Shown here in pieces: positions 12,036 to 13,638 of a stretch of 13,638 nt of DNA (the stretch's first letter is position 1; each line of letters opens with the position of its first letter). The notes below the pieces were generated by a model. It ran no database searches, had not been told where the DNA came from, and saw only the letters and a list, made by a program, of their open reading frames with translations. The translations under genes and the position numbers were made by a program. The DNA lies in assembly GCA_020028375.1 (NCBI GenBank), contig JAHZNX010000025.1, forward strand, positions 1-13,638, read 5' to 3'. The DNA comes from Betaproteobacteria bacterium. GTDB taxonomy: Bacteria; Pseudomonadota; Gammaproteobacteria; Burkholderiales; SG8-41.

Positions 12036-13526
12036 CTAGAATCTGGGAAGGTCGGGAAACTTCTCCTGCCCCCGATGCACGTGCATGCGGCCGTACTCCG
12101 CGCAGCGCGTGAGTGTGGGCACCGCCTTCCCGGGGTTGAGGAGCCCGCGCTCGTCGAAGGCGCGCTTCACGCGGTGAAAGGCCTCGAGCTCCGCGGGCTT
12201 GAACTGCACGCACATCGAGTTGATCTTTTCGACGCCCACGCCGTGCTCGCCGGTGATCGTGCCGCCGACCTCGAGGCACAGCTCGAGGATCTCCGCGCCG
12301 AAGGCTTCGGTTCGGTCGAGCTCGCCCGGTAGGTTCGCATCGTAGAGGATGAGAGGGTGCAGGTTGCCGTCGCCCGCGTGGAATACGTTGGCGCAGCGCA
12401 GGCCATATTTGGTCTCGAGCTGAGTGATCCTGCGCAGCACTTCGGCGATGCGCCGGCGCGGAATGGTGCCATCCATGCAGTAGTAGTCGGGCGAGATGGC
12501 GCCCGCCGCAGGAAACGCCGCCTTGCGGCCGGCCCAGAAGCGCAGCCGCTGGGCCTCGTCGCGCGAGACCTCGGTCTGCACCGCGCCACTCGCGTCCATC
12601 AGCTCCTGAACGCGCCGGATCTCGTCGGCCACTTCCTCGCGCGTGCCGTCCGTCTCGCATAGCAGGACCGCGGCGACGTCCGTGCGGTACCCGGCGCGTG
12701 CGAAACCCTCAACCGCGCGCGTTGCGGCCTGGTCCATCATCTCGAAACCCGCGGGGATGATGCCGGCGGCGATGACGTTCGCCACCGACTGGCCGGCCTT
12801 CTCGATGTCGTCGAACGCCGCCATCACGACCTGCGCGTATTCGGGCTTGGGCAGGAGCCTCACCGTGACCTCGAGGATCACCGCAAGCAGGCCTTCCGAT
12901 CCCGTGATCAGCGCAAGCAAGTCGTAGCCCGCGGCATCGAGCGCCTCGCTCCCGATCTCGACGATGTCGCCTTCGACGGTGGCGACGCGCAGTCTCAGGA
13001 TGTTGTGGACGGTGAGCCCGTACTTGAGGCAGTGCACGCCGCCGGAATTCTCCGCGACGTTGCCGCCGATCGTACAGGCGGACTGGCTGGAGGGGTCCGG
13101 CGCGTAATAGAGCCCGAGCGGCGCGACCGCTTCCGAGATCGCGAGATTGCGCACGCCGGGCTGCACGCGGGCGATGCGCGCCCGCTCATCGATCTCGACG
13201 ATGCGCTTGAATTTCGCGAGCGACAGCAGCACGCCGTTGCCAAGAGGGAGCGCTCCGCCCGAGAGCCCCGTTCCCGCGCCGCGCGCGACCACTGGAACCT
13301 TGAGCGCGTGGCAGGTCTTCAGAATGCGGCAGACCTGGTCCTCGGTTTCGGGCAGCGCGACCACCATCGGAACCTGGCGGTACGCCGTCAGCCCGTCGCA
13401 CTCGTAGGGCTTTACGTCCTCGTGGTCGAACAGGATGGAGGACTGGGGCAGAAAGGCGCGTAGCGCGGCGACCACTTCGCGCTGGCGGGCGAAGTCAACA
13501 GCAACCTGTTCGGCGACCGCGGTCAT
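12036..13526 (-). CDS. Second GlcD-type FAD-linked oxidase (stand-alone paralogue)
   Basis: A 496-residue FAD-linked 2-hydroxy acid oxidase with every GlcD landmark: ARGAGTGLSGGALPLGNG (81-98), CTIGGNVAENSGG (151-163), WAGRKAAFPAAG (331-342), NVFHAGDGNLHP (380-391) and GGTITGEHGVGVEK (421-434). It aligns with the operon GlcD without gaps at 424/496 identical residues by my hand count. Substitutions cluster in residues 3-20, 181-217, 274-279 and 302-312. It has no own glcE or glcF; it could use the subunits of the neighbouring operon, or serve a different 2-hydroxy acid (D-lactate-like). ATG is at 13524-13526, with no Shine-Dalgarno upstream. It follows a bug gene by 43 bp on the same strand, which hints that this pair handles one imported hydroxy acid; that is inference. 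Confidence 0.93.
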   Translation of the reverse strand: MTAVAEQVAVDFARQREVVAALRAFLPQSSILFDHEDVKPYECDGLTAYRQVPMVVALPETEDQVCRILKTCHALKVPVVARGAGTGLSGGALPLGNGVLLSLAKFKRIVEIDERARIARVQPGVRNLAISEAVAPLGLYYAPDPSSQSACTIGGNVAENSGGVHCLKYGLTVHNILRLRVATVEGDIVEIGSEALDAAGYDLLALITGSEGLLAVILEVTVRLLPKPEYAQVVMAAFDDIEKAGQSVANVIAAGIIPAGFEMMDQAATRAVEGFARAGYRTDVAAVLLCETDGTREEVADEIRRVQELMDASGAVQTEVSRDEAQRLRFWAGRKAAFPAAGAISPDYYCMDGTIPRRRIAEVLRRITQLETKYGLRCANVFHAGDGNLHPLILYDANLPGELDRTEAFGAEILELCLEVGGTITGEHGVGVEKINSMCVQFKPAELEAFHRVKRAFDERGLLNPGKAVPTLTRCAEYGRMHVHRGQEKFPDLPRF

Positions 13527-13540
13527 GAGAGGATTTTAGA

Positions 13541-13563
13541 ACAAGAATCGGACAGGATCTTGT
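13541..13563 (-). terminator. Bulged hairpin between third bug gene and second glcD
   Basis: ACAAGA(A)TC (13541-13549) pairs with GATCTTGT (13556-13563), giving an 8-bp stem with one bulged base and a 6-nt loop. On the minus strand it lies just after the bug stop (13570) and is followed by TCTAAAAT, a weak U-rich tail. It could be a leaky terminator or attenuator before glcD. Confidence 0.35.
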
Positions 13564-13569
13564 GTATTG

Positions 13570-13638
13570 CTACTCTGCCTTCGCGCCGGAGGCCTTCACG
13601 ACTTTCGCCCATTTCGTCATCTCGGACTTGATGTAGGC
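13570..13638 (-). CDS. Bug family solute-binding protein, C-terminal end only
   Basis: Reading the minus strand from the window edge gives 22 codons ending in TAG (13570-13572): AYIKSEMTKWAKVVKASGAKAE. The pattern (I)KSEMxKWAKVVKASGAK is the standard C-terminus of Bug/TctC periplasmic binding proteins; compare EIRKWGPVIERLGL and EIEKMRKAVKDSG at the ends of the two full copies in this window. The rest lies outside. It is a third bug gene, on the opposite strand to the other two, 43 bp upstream of the second glcD and probably co-transcribed with it unless the intervening hairpin terminates. Confidence 0.85.
   Translation of the reverse strand, partial: AYIKSEMTKWAKVVKASGAKAE

Overview
The window looks like a chromosomal segment of a high-GC betaproteobacterium, probably Burkholderiales or a close relative. 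The basis is GC-rich third codon positions throughout, three genes for Bug (TctC-type) periplasmic solute-binding proteins (a family greatly expanded in that order), and a glycolate oxidase glcDEF set. This is inference from gene content; there is no rRNA or other marker gene. I see no tRNA, rRNA, CRISPR array, transposase or phage gene.

Left half, plus strand (1-6003). The 3' end of a YbhB/YbcL (PEBP) gene is followed by a short intergenic repeat hairpin and a compact same-strand cluster: two SMP-30/gluconolactonase-like beta-propeller genes, a Bug binding protein, an acetolactate-synthase-like thiamine-diphosphate (ThDP) enzyme, and a second Bug protein. Gaps are 13-58 bp, so one operon is likely. 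The layout suggests uptake of an organic acid, lactone hydrolysis and a C-C lyase/ligase step, but the substrate cannot be read from sequence. The second propeller has lost the family's metal ligands.

Centre (6000-7238, minus strand). A solitary N4-cytosine/N6-adenine type DNA methyltransferase converges on the second bug gene so tightly that both stop codons lie in one CTAG.

Right half, minus strand (7319-13638). Read leftwards: the tail of a third bug gene, a stand-alone glcD paralogue, a promoter with a FadR-type operator, an FCD-domain GntR regulator, then glcD, glcE and glcF. The regulator overlaps glcD by ATGA, so regulator-glcD-glcE-glcF is a transcriptional unit that probably controls itself. 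The two GlcD proteins are both 496 aa and align without gaps at about 85% identity (424 of 496 by hand count).

The least ordinary feature is how often small repeats sit on gene junctions or inside genes. A perfect 20-bp inverted repeat holds the stop of one gene and the start of the next in its loop. Two different 7-bp tandem repeats fill two intergenic gaps. A 30-nt purine run is translated within glcF. A hairpin repeat lies in the first intergenic gap. I found no convincing new multi-gene system; the best leads are these repeat-built junctions, the site-less SMP-30 paralogue, the unassigned ThDP enzyme between two Bug genes, and the self-regulated glc operon with its duplicated glcD.
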